From Aphelocoma coerulescens (lineage: Eukaryota; Chordata; Aves; Passeriformes; Corvidae): 64,000 nt of DNA. The stretch covers positions 47,696,078-47,760,077 of the forward strand of contig NC_091014.1 of assembly GCF_041296385.1 (NCBI RefSeq), written 5' to 3'. How positions within the stretch are numbered: position 1 is the stretch's first letter; each line of letters begins with the position of its first letter. The notes under the pieces were generated by a model, which saw only the letters and a list, made by a program, of their open reading frames with translations, had not been told where the DNA came from and did not search any database. Positions 49,726 through 61,203 of the stretch are shown one piece after another. The translations under genes and the position numbers were made by a program.

Positions 49726-52700
49726 CGCCTAGGGTTAGGCTTGAGAAAACCACAAAGCCAGGAGCTCCAGGGACGCTCACCATGCGAAAGGCAGGCCAAG
49801 TTGAGCACGATACAGTTAAAACCTTGCTCCCTCTTCTTCTTTCTGCTTGGAACTCACCGCCGCCCAATGCCCCATTTCTGGCTCAAACTAGGTTATGGTT
49901 ATGGTTACACCTAGTGTTAGGGTTTGAGAAATCCACAAAACCAGGAGCTCCAGGGATACTCAGAATGCGAAAGGCAGGCCAAGCTTATCGCAGCACAGCC
50001 AAAACCTTGCTCCCACTTCTTCATTCTTCTTGGAAGTCGCCACAACCCAATGCCTGATTTCTGGCTCAACCTAGGGTTAGGGTTAGGGTTAGGGTTACGC
50101 CTAGGGTTAGGCTTGAGAAAACCACAAAGCCAGGAGCTCCAGGGATATTCCCCATGCGAAAGGCAGGCCAAGCTTATCGCAGCACAGCCAAAACCTTGCT
50201 CCCACTTCTTCATTCTTATTGGAATTCACCACAGCCCAATGCCCGATTTCTGGCTCAAACTAGGGTTAGGGTTACGCCTAGGGTTAGGCTTGAGAAAACC
50301 ACAAAGCCAGGAGCTCCAGGGACACTCGCCACGCGAAAGGCAGGCCAAGTGGAGCACGATACAGTTAAAACCTTGCTCCCTCTTCTTCTTTCTGCTTGGA
50401 ACTCGCCGCCGCCCAATGCCCCATTTCTGGCTCAAACTAGGTTATGGTTATGGTTACACCTAGTGTTAGGGTTTGAGAAATCCATAAAACCAGGAGCTCC
50501 AGGGATACTCAGCATGCGAAAGGCAGGCCAAGCTTATCGCAGCACAGCCAAAACCTTGCTCCCACTTCTTCATTCTTCTTGGAAGTCGCCACAACCCAAT
50601 GCCTGATTTCTGGCTCAATCTGGGGTTAGGGTTAGGGTTAGGGTTACGCCTAGGGTTAGGCTTGAGAAAACCACAAAGCCAGGAGCTCCAGGGATACTCC
50701 CCATGCGAAAGGCAGGCCAAGCTTATCGCAGCACAGCCAAAACCTTGCTCTCACTTCTTCATTCTTCTTGGGATTCACCACAGCCCAATGCCCGATTTCT
50801 GGCTCAAACTAGGGTTAGGGTTACGCCTAGGGTTAGGCTTGAGAAAACCACAAAGCCAGGAGCTCCAGGGACACTCACCATGTGAAAGGCAGGCCAAGTT
50901 GAGCACGATACAGTTAAAACCTTGCTCCCTCTTCCTCTTTCTGCTTGGAACTCACCGCCACCCAATGCCCCATTTCTGGCCCAAACTTCGGTTATGTTTA
51001 TGGTTACACCTAGTGTTAGGATTTGAGAAATCCACAAAGCCAGGAGCTCCAGGGATACTCAGCATGCGAAAGGCAGGCCAAGCTTATCGCAGCACAGCCA
51101 AAACCTTGCTCCCTCTTCTTCATTCTTCTTGGAAGTCGCCACAACCCAATGCCTGATTTCTGGCTCAACCTAGGGTTAGGGTTAGGGTTAGGGTTACGCC
51201 TAGGGTTAGGCTTGAGAAAACCACAAAGCCAGGAGCTCCAGGGATACTCCCCATGCGAAAGGCAGGCCAAGCTTATCGCAGCACAGCCAAAACCTTGCTC
51301 CCACTTCTTCATTCTTATTGGAATTCACCACAGCCCAATGCCCGATTTCTGGCTCAAACTAGGGTTAGGGTTACGCCTAGGGTTAGGCTTGAGAAAACCA
51401 CAAAGCCAGGAGCTCCAGGGACACCCACCATGCGAAAGGCAGGCCAAGTTGAGCACGATACAGTTAAAACCTTGCTCCCTCTTCTTCTTTCTGCTTGGAA
51501 CTCGCTGCCGCCCAATGCCCCATTTCTGGCTCAAACTAGGTTATGGTTATGGTTACACCTAGTGTTAGGGTTTGAGAAATCCACAAAGCCAGGAGCTCCA
51601 GGGATACTCAGCATGCGAAAGGCAGGCCAAGCTTATCGCAGCACAGCCAAAACCTTGCTCCCACTTCTTCATTCTTCTTGGAATTCACCACAGCCCAATG
51701 CCCGATTTCTGGCTCAAACTAGGGTTAGGGTTACGCCTAGGGTTAGGCTTGAGAAAACCACAAAGCCAGGAGCTCCAGGGACACTCACCATGTGAAAGGC
51801 AGGCCAAGTTGAGCACGATACAGTTAAAACCTTGCTCCCTCTTCTTCTTTCTGCTTGGAACTCACCGCCGCCCAATGCCCCATTTCTGACTCCAACTAGG
51901 GTTATGGTCGTGGTTACACCTAGTGTTAGGGTTTGAGAAATCCACAAAGCCAGGAGCTCCGGGGATACTCAGCATGTGAAAGGCAGGCCAAGCTTATCGC
52001 AGCACAAGCAAAACCTTGCTCCTTCTTCTTCTTTCTGCTTGGAACTTGCCACAGCCCAATGCCCGATTTCTGGCTCAAACTAGGGTTAGGGTTAGGGTTA
52101 GGGTTACGCCTAGGGTTAGGCTTGAGAAAACCACAAAGCCAGGAGCTCCAGGGACGCTCACCATGCGAAAGGCAGGCCAAGTTGAGCACGATACAGTTAA
52201 AACCTTGCTCCCTCTTCTTCTTTCTGCTTGGAACTCACCGCCGCCCAATGCCCCATTTCTGGCTCAAACTAGGTTATGGTTATGGTTACACCTAGTGTTA
52301 GGTTTTGAGAAATCCACAAAACCAGGAGCTCCAGGGATACTCAGAATGCGAAAGGCAGGCCAAGCTTATCGCAGCACAGCCAAAACCTTGCTCCCACTTC
52401 TTCATTCTTCTTGGAAGTCGCCACAACCCAATGCATGATTTCTGGCTCAACCTAGGGTTAGGGTTAGGGTTAGGGTTACGCCTAGGGTTAGGCTTGAGAA
52501 AACCACAAAGCCAGGAGCTCCAGGGATATTCCCCATGCGAAAGGCAGGCCAAGCTTATCGCAGCACAGCCAAAACCTTGCTCCCACTTCTTCATTCTTAT
52601 TGGAATTCACCACAGCCCAATGCCCGATTTCTGGCTCAAACTAGGGTTAGGGTTACGCCTAGGGTTAGGCTTGAGAAAACCACAAAGCCAGGAGCTCCAG

Positions 52701-53000
52701 GGACACTCGCCACGCGAAAGGCAGGCCAAGTGGAGCACGATACAGTTAAAACCTTGCTCCCTCTTCTTCTTTCTGCTTGGAACTCGCCGCCGCCCAATGC
52801 CCCATTTCTGGCTCAAACTAGGTTATGGTTATGGTTACACCTAGTGTTAGGGTTTGAGAAATCCATAAAACCAGGAGCTCCAGGGATACTCAGCATGCGA
52901 AAGGCAGGCCAAGCTTATCGCAGCACAGCCAAAACCTTGCTCCCACTTCTTCATTCTTCTTGGAAGTCGCCACAACCCAATGCCTGATTTCTGGCTCAAT

Positions 53001-53021
53001 CTGGGGTTAGGGTTAGGGTTA
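53001..53021 (+). repeat. Three-hexamer telomeric tract, in repeat G copy 1
   Basis: CTGGGG plus two TTAGGG plus TTACGCC. The same shortened tract is present at 59,083-59,103 in copy 2, so the loss came before the 6,082 bp duplication. Confidence 0.92.
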
Positions 53022-54903
53022 CGCCTAGGGTTAGGCTTGAGAAAACCACAAAGCCAGGAGCTCCAGGGATACTCCCCATGCGAAAGGCAGGCCAAGCTTA
53101 TCGCAGCACAGCCAAAACCTTGCTCTCACTTCTTCATTCTTCTTGGGATTCACCACAGCCCAATGCCCGATTTCTGGCTCAAACTAGGGTTAGGGTTACG
53201 CCTAGGGTTAGGCTTGAGAAAACCACAAAGCCAGGAGCTCCAGGGACACTCACCATGTGAAAGGCAGGCCAAGTTGAGCACGATACAGTTAAAACCTTGC
53301 TCCCTCTTCCTCTTTCTGCTTGGAACTCACCGCCACCCAATGCCCCATTTCTGGCCCAAACTTCGGTTATGTTTATGGTTACACCTAGTGTTAGGATTTG
53401 AGAAATCCACAAAGCCAGGAGCTCCAGGGATACTCAGCATGCGAAAGGCAGGCCAAGCTTATCGCAGCACAGCCAAAACCTTGCTCCCTCTTCTTCATTC
53501 TTCTTGGAAGTCGCCACAACCCAATGCCTGATTTCTGGCTCAAACTAGGGTTAGGGTTAGGGTTAGGGTTACGCCTAGGTTAAGGTTTGAGAAAACCACA
53601 AAGCCAGGAGCTCCAGGGACACTCACCATGTGAAAGGCAGGCCAAGTTGAGCACGATACAGTTAAAACCTTGCTCCCTCTTCTTCTTTCTGCTTGGAACT
53701 CGCCGCCGCCCAATGCCCCATTTCTGGCTCAAACTAGGTTATGGTTATGGTTACACCTAGTGTTAGGGTTTGAGAAATCCATAAAACCAGGAGCTCCAGG
53801 GATACTCAGCATGCGAAAGGCAGGCCAAGCTTATCGCAGCACAGCCAAAACCTTGCTCCCTCTTCTTCATTCTTCTTGGAAGTCGCCACAACCCAATGCC
53901 TGATTTCTGGCTCAATCTAGGGTTAGGGTTAGGGTTAGGGTTACGCCTAGGGTTAGGCTTGAGAAAACCACAAAGCCAGGAGCTCCAGGGATACTCCCCA
54001 TGCGAAAGGCAGGCCAAGTTGAGCACGATACAGTTAAAACCTTGCTCCCTCTTCTTCTTTCTGCTTGGAACTCACCGCCGCCCAATGCCCCATTTCTGGC
54101 TCCAACTAGGGTTATGGTCGTGGTTACACCGAGTGTTAGTGTTTGAGAAATCCACAAAGCCAGGAGCTCCGGGGATACTCAGCATGTGAAAGCCAGGCCA
54201 AGCTTATCGCAGCACAGCCAAAACCTTGCTCCTTCTTCTTCTTTCTGCTTGGAACTTGCCACAGCCCAATGCCCGATTTCGGGCTCAAACTAGGGTTAGG
54301 GTTAGGGTTAGGGTTACGCCTAGGGTTAGGCTTGAGAAAACCACAAAGCCAGGAGCTCCAGGGACACTCACCATGCGAAAGGCAGGCCAAGTTGAGCACG
54401 ATACAGTTAAAACCTTGCTCCCTCTTCTTCTTTCTGCTTGGAACTCGCCGCCGCCCAATGCCCCATTTCTGGCTCAAACTAGGTTATGGTTATGGTTACA
54501 CCTAGTGTTAGGGTTTGAGAAATCCACAAAACCAGGAGCTCCAGGGATACTCAGAATGCGAAAGGCAGGCCAAGCTTATCGCAGCACAGCCAAAACCTTG
54601 CTCCCACTTCTTCATTCTTCTTGGAAGTCGCCACAACCCAATGCCTGATTTCTGGCTCAAACTAGGGTTAGGGTTAGGGTTAGGGTTACGCCTAGGTTAA
54701 GGTTTGAGAAAACCACAAAGCCAGGAGCTCCAGGGACACTCACCATGTGAAAGGCAGGCCAAGTTGAGCACGATACAGTTAAAACCTTGCTCCCTCTTCT
54801 TCTTTCTGCTTGGAACTCGCCGCCGCCCAATGCCCCATTTCTGGCTCCAACTAGGGTTATGGTCGTGGTTACACCTAGTGTTAGGGTTTGAGAAATCCAC
54901 AAA

Positions 54904-55092
54904 GCCAGGAGCTCCGGGGATACTCAGCATGTGAAAGGCAGGCCAAGCTTATCGCAGCACAAGCAAAACCTTGCTCCCTCTTCTTCTTTCTGCTTGGAAC
55001 TTGCAGCCGCCCAATGCCCCATTTCTGGCTCAATCTAGGGTTAGGGTTAGGGTTAGGGTTACGCCTAGGGTTAGGCTTGAGAAAACCACAAA
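54904..55092 (+). repeat. Three-part chimeric monomer (X start, Y middle, X4 tail)
   Basis: Begins with AAGCTTATCGCAGCACAAGC (X), then CTTCTTCTTTCTGCTTGG and CAGCCGCCCAATGCCCC (Y-like), then CTCAATC and four intact hexamers (X4). Two class switches in 189 bp are best explained by gene conversion or double exchange. The same unit is at 60,986-61,174. Confidence 0.85.
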
Positions 55093-58000
55093 GCCAGGAG
55101 CTCCAGGGACACTCACCATGCGAAAGGCAGGCCAAGTTGAGCACGATACAGTTAAAACCTTGCTCCCTCTTCCTCTTTCTGCTTGGAACTCACCGCCACC
55201 CAATGCCCCATTTCTGGCCCAAACTTCGGTTATGTTTATGGTTACACCTAGTGTTAGGATTTGAGAAATCCACAAAGCCAGGAGCTCCAGGGATACTCAG
55301 CATGTGAAAGGCAGGCCAAGCTTATCGCAGCACAGCCAAAACCTTGCTCCCTCTTCTTCATTCTTCTTGGAAGTCGCCACAACCCAATGCCTGATTTCTG
55401 GCTCAAACTAGGGTTAGGGTTAGGGTTAGGGTTACGCCTAGGTTAAGGTTTGAGAAAACCACAAAGCCAGGAGCTCCAGGGACACTCACCATGTGAAAGG
55501 CAGGCCAAGTTGAGCACGATACAGTTAAAACCTTGCTCCCTCTTCTTCTTTCTGCTTGGAACTCACCGCCGCCCAATGCCCCATTTCTGGCTCCAACTAG
55601 GGTTATGGTCGTGGTTACACCTAGTGTTAGGGTTTGAGAAATCCACAAAGCCAGGAGCTCCGGGGATACTCAGCATGTGAAAGGCAGGCCAAGCTTATCG
55701 CAGCACAAGCAAAACCTTGCTCCTTCTTCTTCTTTCTGCTTGGAACTTGCCACAGCCCAATGCCCGATTTCTGGCTCAAACTAGGGTTAGGGTTAGGGTT
55801 AGGGTTACGCCTAGGGTTAGGCTTGAGAAAACCACAAAGCCAGGAGCTCCAGGGACGCTCACCATGCGAAAGGCAGGCCAAGTTGAGCACGATACAGTTA
55901 AAACCTTGCTCCCTCTTCTTCTTTCTGCTTGGAACTCACCGCCGCCCAATGCCCCATTTCTGGCTCAAACTAGGTTATGGTTATGGTTACACCTAGTGTT
56001 AGGGTTTGAGAAATCCACAAAACCAGGAGCTCCAGGGATACTCAGAATGCGAAAGGCAGGCCAAGCTTATCGCAGCACAGCCAAAACCTTGCTCCCACTT
56101 CTTCATTCTTCTTGGAAGTCGCCACAACCCAATGCCTGATTTCTGGCTCAACCTAGGGTTAGGGTTAGGGTTAGGGTTACGCCTAGGGTTAGGCTTGAGA
56201 AAACCACAAAGCCAGGAGCTCCAGGGATATTCCCCATGCGAAAGGCAGGCCAAGCTTATCGCAGCACAGCCAAAACCTTGCTCCCACTTCTTCATTCTTA
56301 TTGGAATTCACCACAGCCCAATGCCCGATTTCTGGCTCAAACTAGGGTTAGGGTTACGCCTAGGGTTAGGCTTGAGAAAACCACAAAGCCAGGAGCTCCA
56401 GGGACACTCGCCACGCGAAAGGCAGGCCAAGTGGAGCACGATACAGTTAAAACCTTGCTCCCTCTTCTTCTTTCTGCTTGGAACTCGCCGCCGCCCAATG
56501 CCCCATTTCTGGCTCAAACTAGGTTATGGTTATGGTTACACCTAGTGTTAGGGTTTGAGAAATCCATAAAACCAGGAGCTCCAGGGATACTCAGCATGCG
56601 AAAGGCAGGCCAAGCTTATCGCAGCACAGCCAAAACCTTGCTCCCACTTCTTCATTCTTCTTGGAAGTCGCCACAACCCAATGCCTGATTTCTGGCTCAA
56701 TCTGGGGTTAGGGTTAGGGTTAGGGTTACGCCTAGGGTTAGGCTTGAGAAAACCACAAAGCCAGGAGCTCCAGGGATACTCCCCATGCGAAAGGCAGGCC
56801 AAGCTTATCGCAGCACAGCCAAAACCTTGCTCTCACTTCTTCATTCTTCTTGGGATTCACCACAGCCCAATGCCCGATTTCTGGCTCAAACTAGGGTTAG
56901 GGTTACGCCTAGGGTTAGGCTTGAGAAAACCACAAAGCCAGGAGCTCCAGGGACACTCACCATGTGAAAGGCAGGCCAAGTTGAGCACGATACAGTTAAA
57001 ACCTTGCTCCCTCTTCCTCTTTCTGCTTGGAACTCACCGCCACCCAATGCCCCATTTCTGGCCCAAACTTCGGTTATGTTTATGGTTACACCTAGTGTTA
57101 GGATTTGAGAAATCCACAAAGCCAGGAGCTCCAGGGATACTCAGCATGCGAAAGGCAGGCCAAGCTTATCGCAGCACAGCCAAAACCTTGCTCCCTCTTC
57201 TTCATTCTTCTTGGAAGTCGCCACAACCCAATGCCTGATTTCTGGCTCAACCTAGGGTTAGGGTTAGGGTTAGGGTTACGCCTAGGGTTAGGCTTGAGAA
57301 AACCACAAAGCCAGGAGCTCCAGGGATACTCCCCATGCGAAAGGCAGGCCAAGCTTATCGCAGCACAGCCAAAACCTTGCTCCCACTTCTTCATTCTTAT
57401 TGGAATTCACCACAGCCCAATGCCCGATTTCTGGCTCAAACTAGGGTTAGGGTTACGCCTAGGGTTAGGCTTGAGAAAACCACAAAGCCAGGAGCTCCAG
57501 GGACACCCACCATGCGAAAGGCAGGCCAAGTTGAGCACGATACAGTTAAAACCTTGCTCCCTCTTCTTCTTTCTGCTTGGAACTCGCTGCCGCCCAATGC
57601 CCCATTTCTGGCTCAAACTAGGTTATGGTTATGGTTACACCTAGTGTTAGGGTTTGAGAAATCCACAAAGCCAGGAGCTCCAGGGATACTCAGCATGCGA
57701 AAGGCAGGCCAAGCTTATCGCAGCACAGCCAAAACCTTGCTCCCACTTCTTCATTCTTCTTGGAATTCACCACAGCCCAATGCCCGATTTCTGGCTCAAA
57801 CTAGGGTTAGGGTTACGCCTAGGGTTAGGCTTGAGAAAACCACAAAGCCAGGAGCTCCAGGGACACTCACCATGTGAAAGGCAGGCCAAGTTGAGCACGA
57901 TACAGTTAAAACCTTGCTCCCTCTTCTTCTTTCTGCTTGGAACTCACCGCCGCCCAATGCCCCATTTCTGACTCCAACTAGGGTTATGGTCGTGGTTACA

Positions 58001-59082
58001 CCTAGTGTTAGGGTTTGAGAAATCCACAAAGCCAGGAGCTCCGGGGATACTCAGCATGTGAAAGGCAGGCCAAGCTTATCGCAGCACAAGCAAAACCTTG
58101 CTCCTTCTTCTTCTTTCTGCTTGGAACTTGCCACAGCCCAATGCCCGATTTCTGGCTCAAACTAGGGTTAGGGTTAGGGTTAGGGTTACGCCTAGGGTTA
58201 GGCTTGAGAAAACCACAAAGCCAGGAGCTCCAGGGACGCTCACCATGCGAAAGGCAGGCCAAGTTGAGCACGATACAGTTAAAACCTTGCTCCCTCTTCT
58301 TCTTTCTGCTTGGAACTCACCGCCGCCCAATGCCCCATTTCTGGCTCAAACTAGGTTATGGTTATGGTTACACCTAGTGTTAGGTTTTGAGAAATCCACA
58401 AAACCAGGAGCTCCAGGGATACTCAGAATGCGAAAGGCAGGCCAAGCTTATCGCAGCACAGCCAAAACCTTGCTCCCACTTCTTCATTCTTCTTGGAAGT
58501 CGCCACAACCCAATGCATGATTTCTGGCTCAACCTAGGGTTAGGGTTAGGGTTAGGGTTACGCCTAGGGTTAGGCTTGAGAAAACCACAAAGCCAGGAGC
58601 TCCAGGGATATTCCCCATGCGAAAGGCAGGCCAAGCTTATCGCAGCACAGCCAAAACCTTGCTCCCACTTCTTCATTCTTATTGGAATTCACCACAGCCC
58701 AATGCCCGATTTCTGGCTCAAACTAGGGTTAGGGTTACGCCTAGGGTTAGGCTTGAGAAAACCACAAAGCCAGGAGCTCCAGGGACACTCGCCACGCGAA
58801 AGGCAGGCCAAGTGGAGCACGATACAGTTAAAACCTTGCTCCCTCTTCTTCTTTCTGCTTGGAACTCGCCGCCGCCCAATGCCCCATTTCTGGCTCAAAC
58901 TAGGTTATGGTTATGGTTACACCTAGTGTTAGGGTTTGAGAAATCCATAAAACCAGGAGCTCCAGGGATACTCAGCATGCGAAAGGCAGGCCAAGCTTAT
59001 CGCAGCACAGCCAAAACCTTGCTCCCACTTCTTCATTCTTCTTGGAAGTCGCCACAACCCAATGCCTGATTTCTGGCTCAAT

Positions 59083-59103
59083 CTGGGGTTAGGGTTAGGG
59101 TTA
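59083..59103 (+). repeat. Three-hexamer telomeric tract, in repeat G copy 2
   Basis: Counterpart of 53,001-53,021 at exactly +6,082 bp, with the same CTGGGG first unit. It supports shared descent rather than independent slippage. Confidence 0.92.
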
Positions 59104-60985
59104 CGCCTAGGGTTAGGCTTGAGAAAACCACAAAGCCAGGAGCTCCAGGGATACTCCCCATGCGAAAGGCAGGCCAAGCTTATCGCAGCACAGCCAAAAC
59201 CTTGCTCTCACTTCTTCATTCTTCTTGGGATTCACCACAGCCCAATGCCCGATTTCTGGCTCAAACTAGGGTTAGGGTTACGCCTAGGGTTAGGCTTGAG
59301 AAAACCACAAAGCCAGGAGCTCCAGGGACACTCACCATGTGAAAGGCAGGCCAAGTTGAGCACGATACAGTTAAAACCTTGCTCCCTCTTCCTCTTTCTG
59401 CTTGGAACTCACCGCCACCCAATGCCCCATTTCTGGCCCAAACTTCGGTTATGTTTATGGTTACACCTAGTGTTAGGATTTGAGAAATCCACAAAGCCAG
59501 GAGCTCCAGGGATACTCAGCATGCGAAAGGCAGGCCAAGCTTATCGCAGCACAGCCAAAACCTTGCTCCCTCTTCTTCATTCTTCTTGGAAGTCGCCACA
59601 ACCCAATGCCTGATTTCTGGCTCAAACTAGGGTTAGGGTTAGGGTTAGGGTTACGCCTAGGTTAAGGTTTGAGAAAACCACAAAGCCAGGAGCTCCAGGG
59701 ACACTCACCATGTGAAAGGCAGGCCAAGTTGAGCACGATACAGTTAAAACCTTGCTCCCTCTTCTTCTTTCTGCTTGGAACTCGCCGCCGCCCAATGCCC
59801 CATTTCTGGCTCAAACTAGGTTATGGTTATGGTTACACCTAGTGTTAGGGTTTGAGAAATCCATAAAACCAGGAGCTCCAGGGATACTCAGCATGCGAAA
59901 GGCAGGCCAAGCTTATCGCAGCACAGCCAAAACCTTGCTCCCACTTCTTCATTCTTCTTGGAAGTCGCCACAACCCAATGCCTGATTTCTGGCTCAATCT
60001 AGGGTTAGGGTTAGGGTTAGGGTTACGCCTAGGGTTAGGCTTGAGAAAACCACAAAGCCAGGAGCTCCAGGGATACTCCCCATGCGAAAGGCAGGCCAAG
60101 TTGAGCACGATACAGTTAAAACCTTGCTCCCTCTTCTTCTTTCTGCTTGGAACTCACCGCCGCCCAATGCCCCATTTCTGGCTCCAACTAGGGTTATGGT
60201 CGTGGTTACACCGAGTGTTAGTGTTTGAGAAATCCACAAAGCCAGGAGCTCCGGGGATACTCAGCATGTGAAAGCCAGGCCAAGCTTATCGCAGCACAGC
60301 CAAAACCTTGCTCCTTCTTCTTCTTTCTGCTTGGAACTTGCCACAGCCCAATGCCCGATTTCGGGCTCAAACTAGGGTTAGGGTTAGGGTTAGGGTTACG
60401 CCTAGGGTTAGGCTTGAGAAAACCACAAAGCCAGGAGCTCCAGGGACACTCACCATGCGAAAGGCAGGCCAAGTTGAGCACGATACAGTTAAAACCTTGC
60501 TCCCTCTTCTTCTTTCTGCTTGGAACTCGCCGCCGCCCAATGCCCCATTTCTGGCTCAAACTAGGTTATGGTTATGGTTACACCTAGTGTTAGGGTTTGA
60601 GAAATCCACAAAACCAGGAGCTCCAGGGATACTCAGAATGCGAAAGGCAGGCCAAGCTTATCGCAGCACAGCCAAAACCTTGCTCCCACTTCTTCATTCT
60701 TCTTGGAAGTCGCCACAACCCAATGCCTGATTTCTGGCTCAAACTAGGGTTAGGGTTAGGGTTAGGGTTACGCCTAGGTTAAGGTTTGAGAAAACCACAA
60801 AGCCAGGAGCTCCAGGGACACTCACCATGTGAAAGGCAGGCCAAGTTGAGCACGATACAGTTAAAACCTTGCTCCCTCTTCTTCTTTCTGCTTGGAACTC
60901 GCCGCCGCCCAATGCCCCATTTCTGGCTCCAACTAGGGTTATGGTCGTGGTTACACCTAGTGTTAGGGTTTGAGAAATCCACAAA

Positions 60986-61174
60986 GCCAGGAGCTCCGGG
61001 GATACTCAGCATGTGAAAGGCAGGCCAAGCTTATCGCAGCACAAGCAAAACCTTGCTCCCTCTTCTTCTTTCTGCTTGGAACTTGCAGCCGCCCAATGCC
61101 CCATTTCTGGCTCAATCTAGGGTTAGGGTTAGGGTTAGGGTTACGCCTAGGGTTAGGCTTGAGAAAACCACAAA
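60986..61174 (+). repeat. Three-part chimeric monomer, second copy
   Basis: Identical in structure to 54,904-55,092 at +6,082 bp. It is followed by a Yc unit, as in copy 1, rather than the usual X2. Confidence 0.85.
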
Positions 61175-61203
61175 GCCAGGAGCTCCAGGGACACTCACCA
61201 TGC

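Larger units (their letters stand above)
49040..55121 (+). repeat. 33-monomer repeat G, copy 1 (6,082 bp)
   Basis: Matches the next 6,082 bp throughout. Single-base differences I noticed are TAAGGG at 49,712 (copy 2 has TTAGGG) and CCCTCTTC near 53,848 against CCCACTTC near 59,942. Rare variants shared by both copies include TTTCTGACTCC (51,890 and 57,972), AGGTTTTGAG (52,302 and 58,384), AATGCATGATT (52,435 and 58,517) and GTGTTAGTGTTTG (54,137 and 60,219). The left limit is set by ATGTG at 49,039 against ATGCG at 55,121. Confidence 0.92.
55122..61203 (+). repeat. 33-monomer repeat G, copy 2
   Basis: Complete second copy. Order and unit subtypes match copy 1, including the three-hexamer tract (59,083-59,103), the three-part chimeric unit (60,986-61,174) and the X2-prefixed Y unit at 60,057. 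The near-absence of differences over 6 kb implies recent duplication or strong homogenisation, or an assembly effect. Confidence 0.92.
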
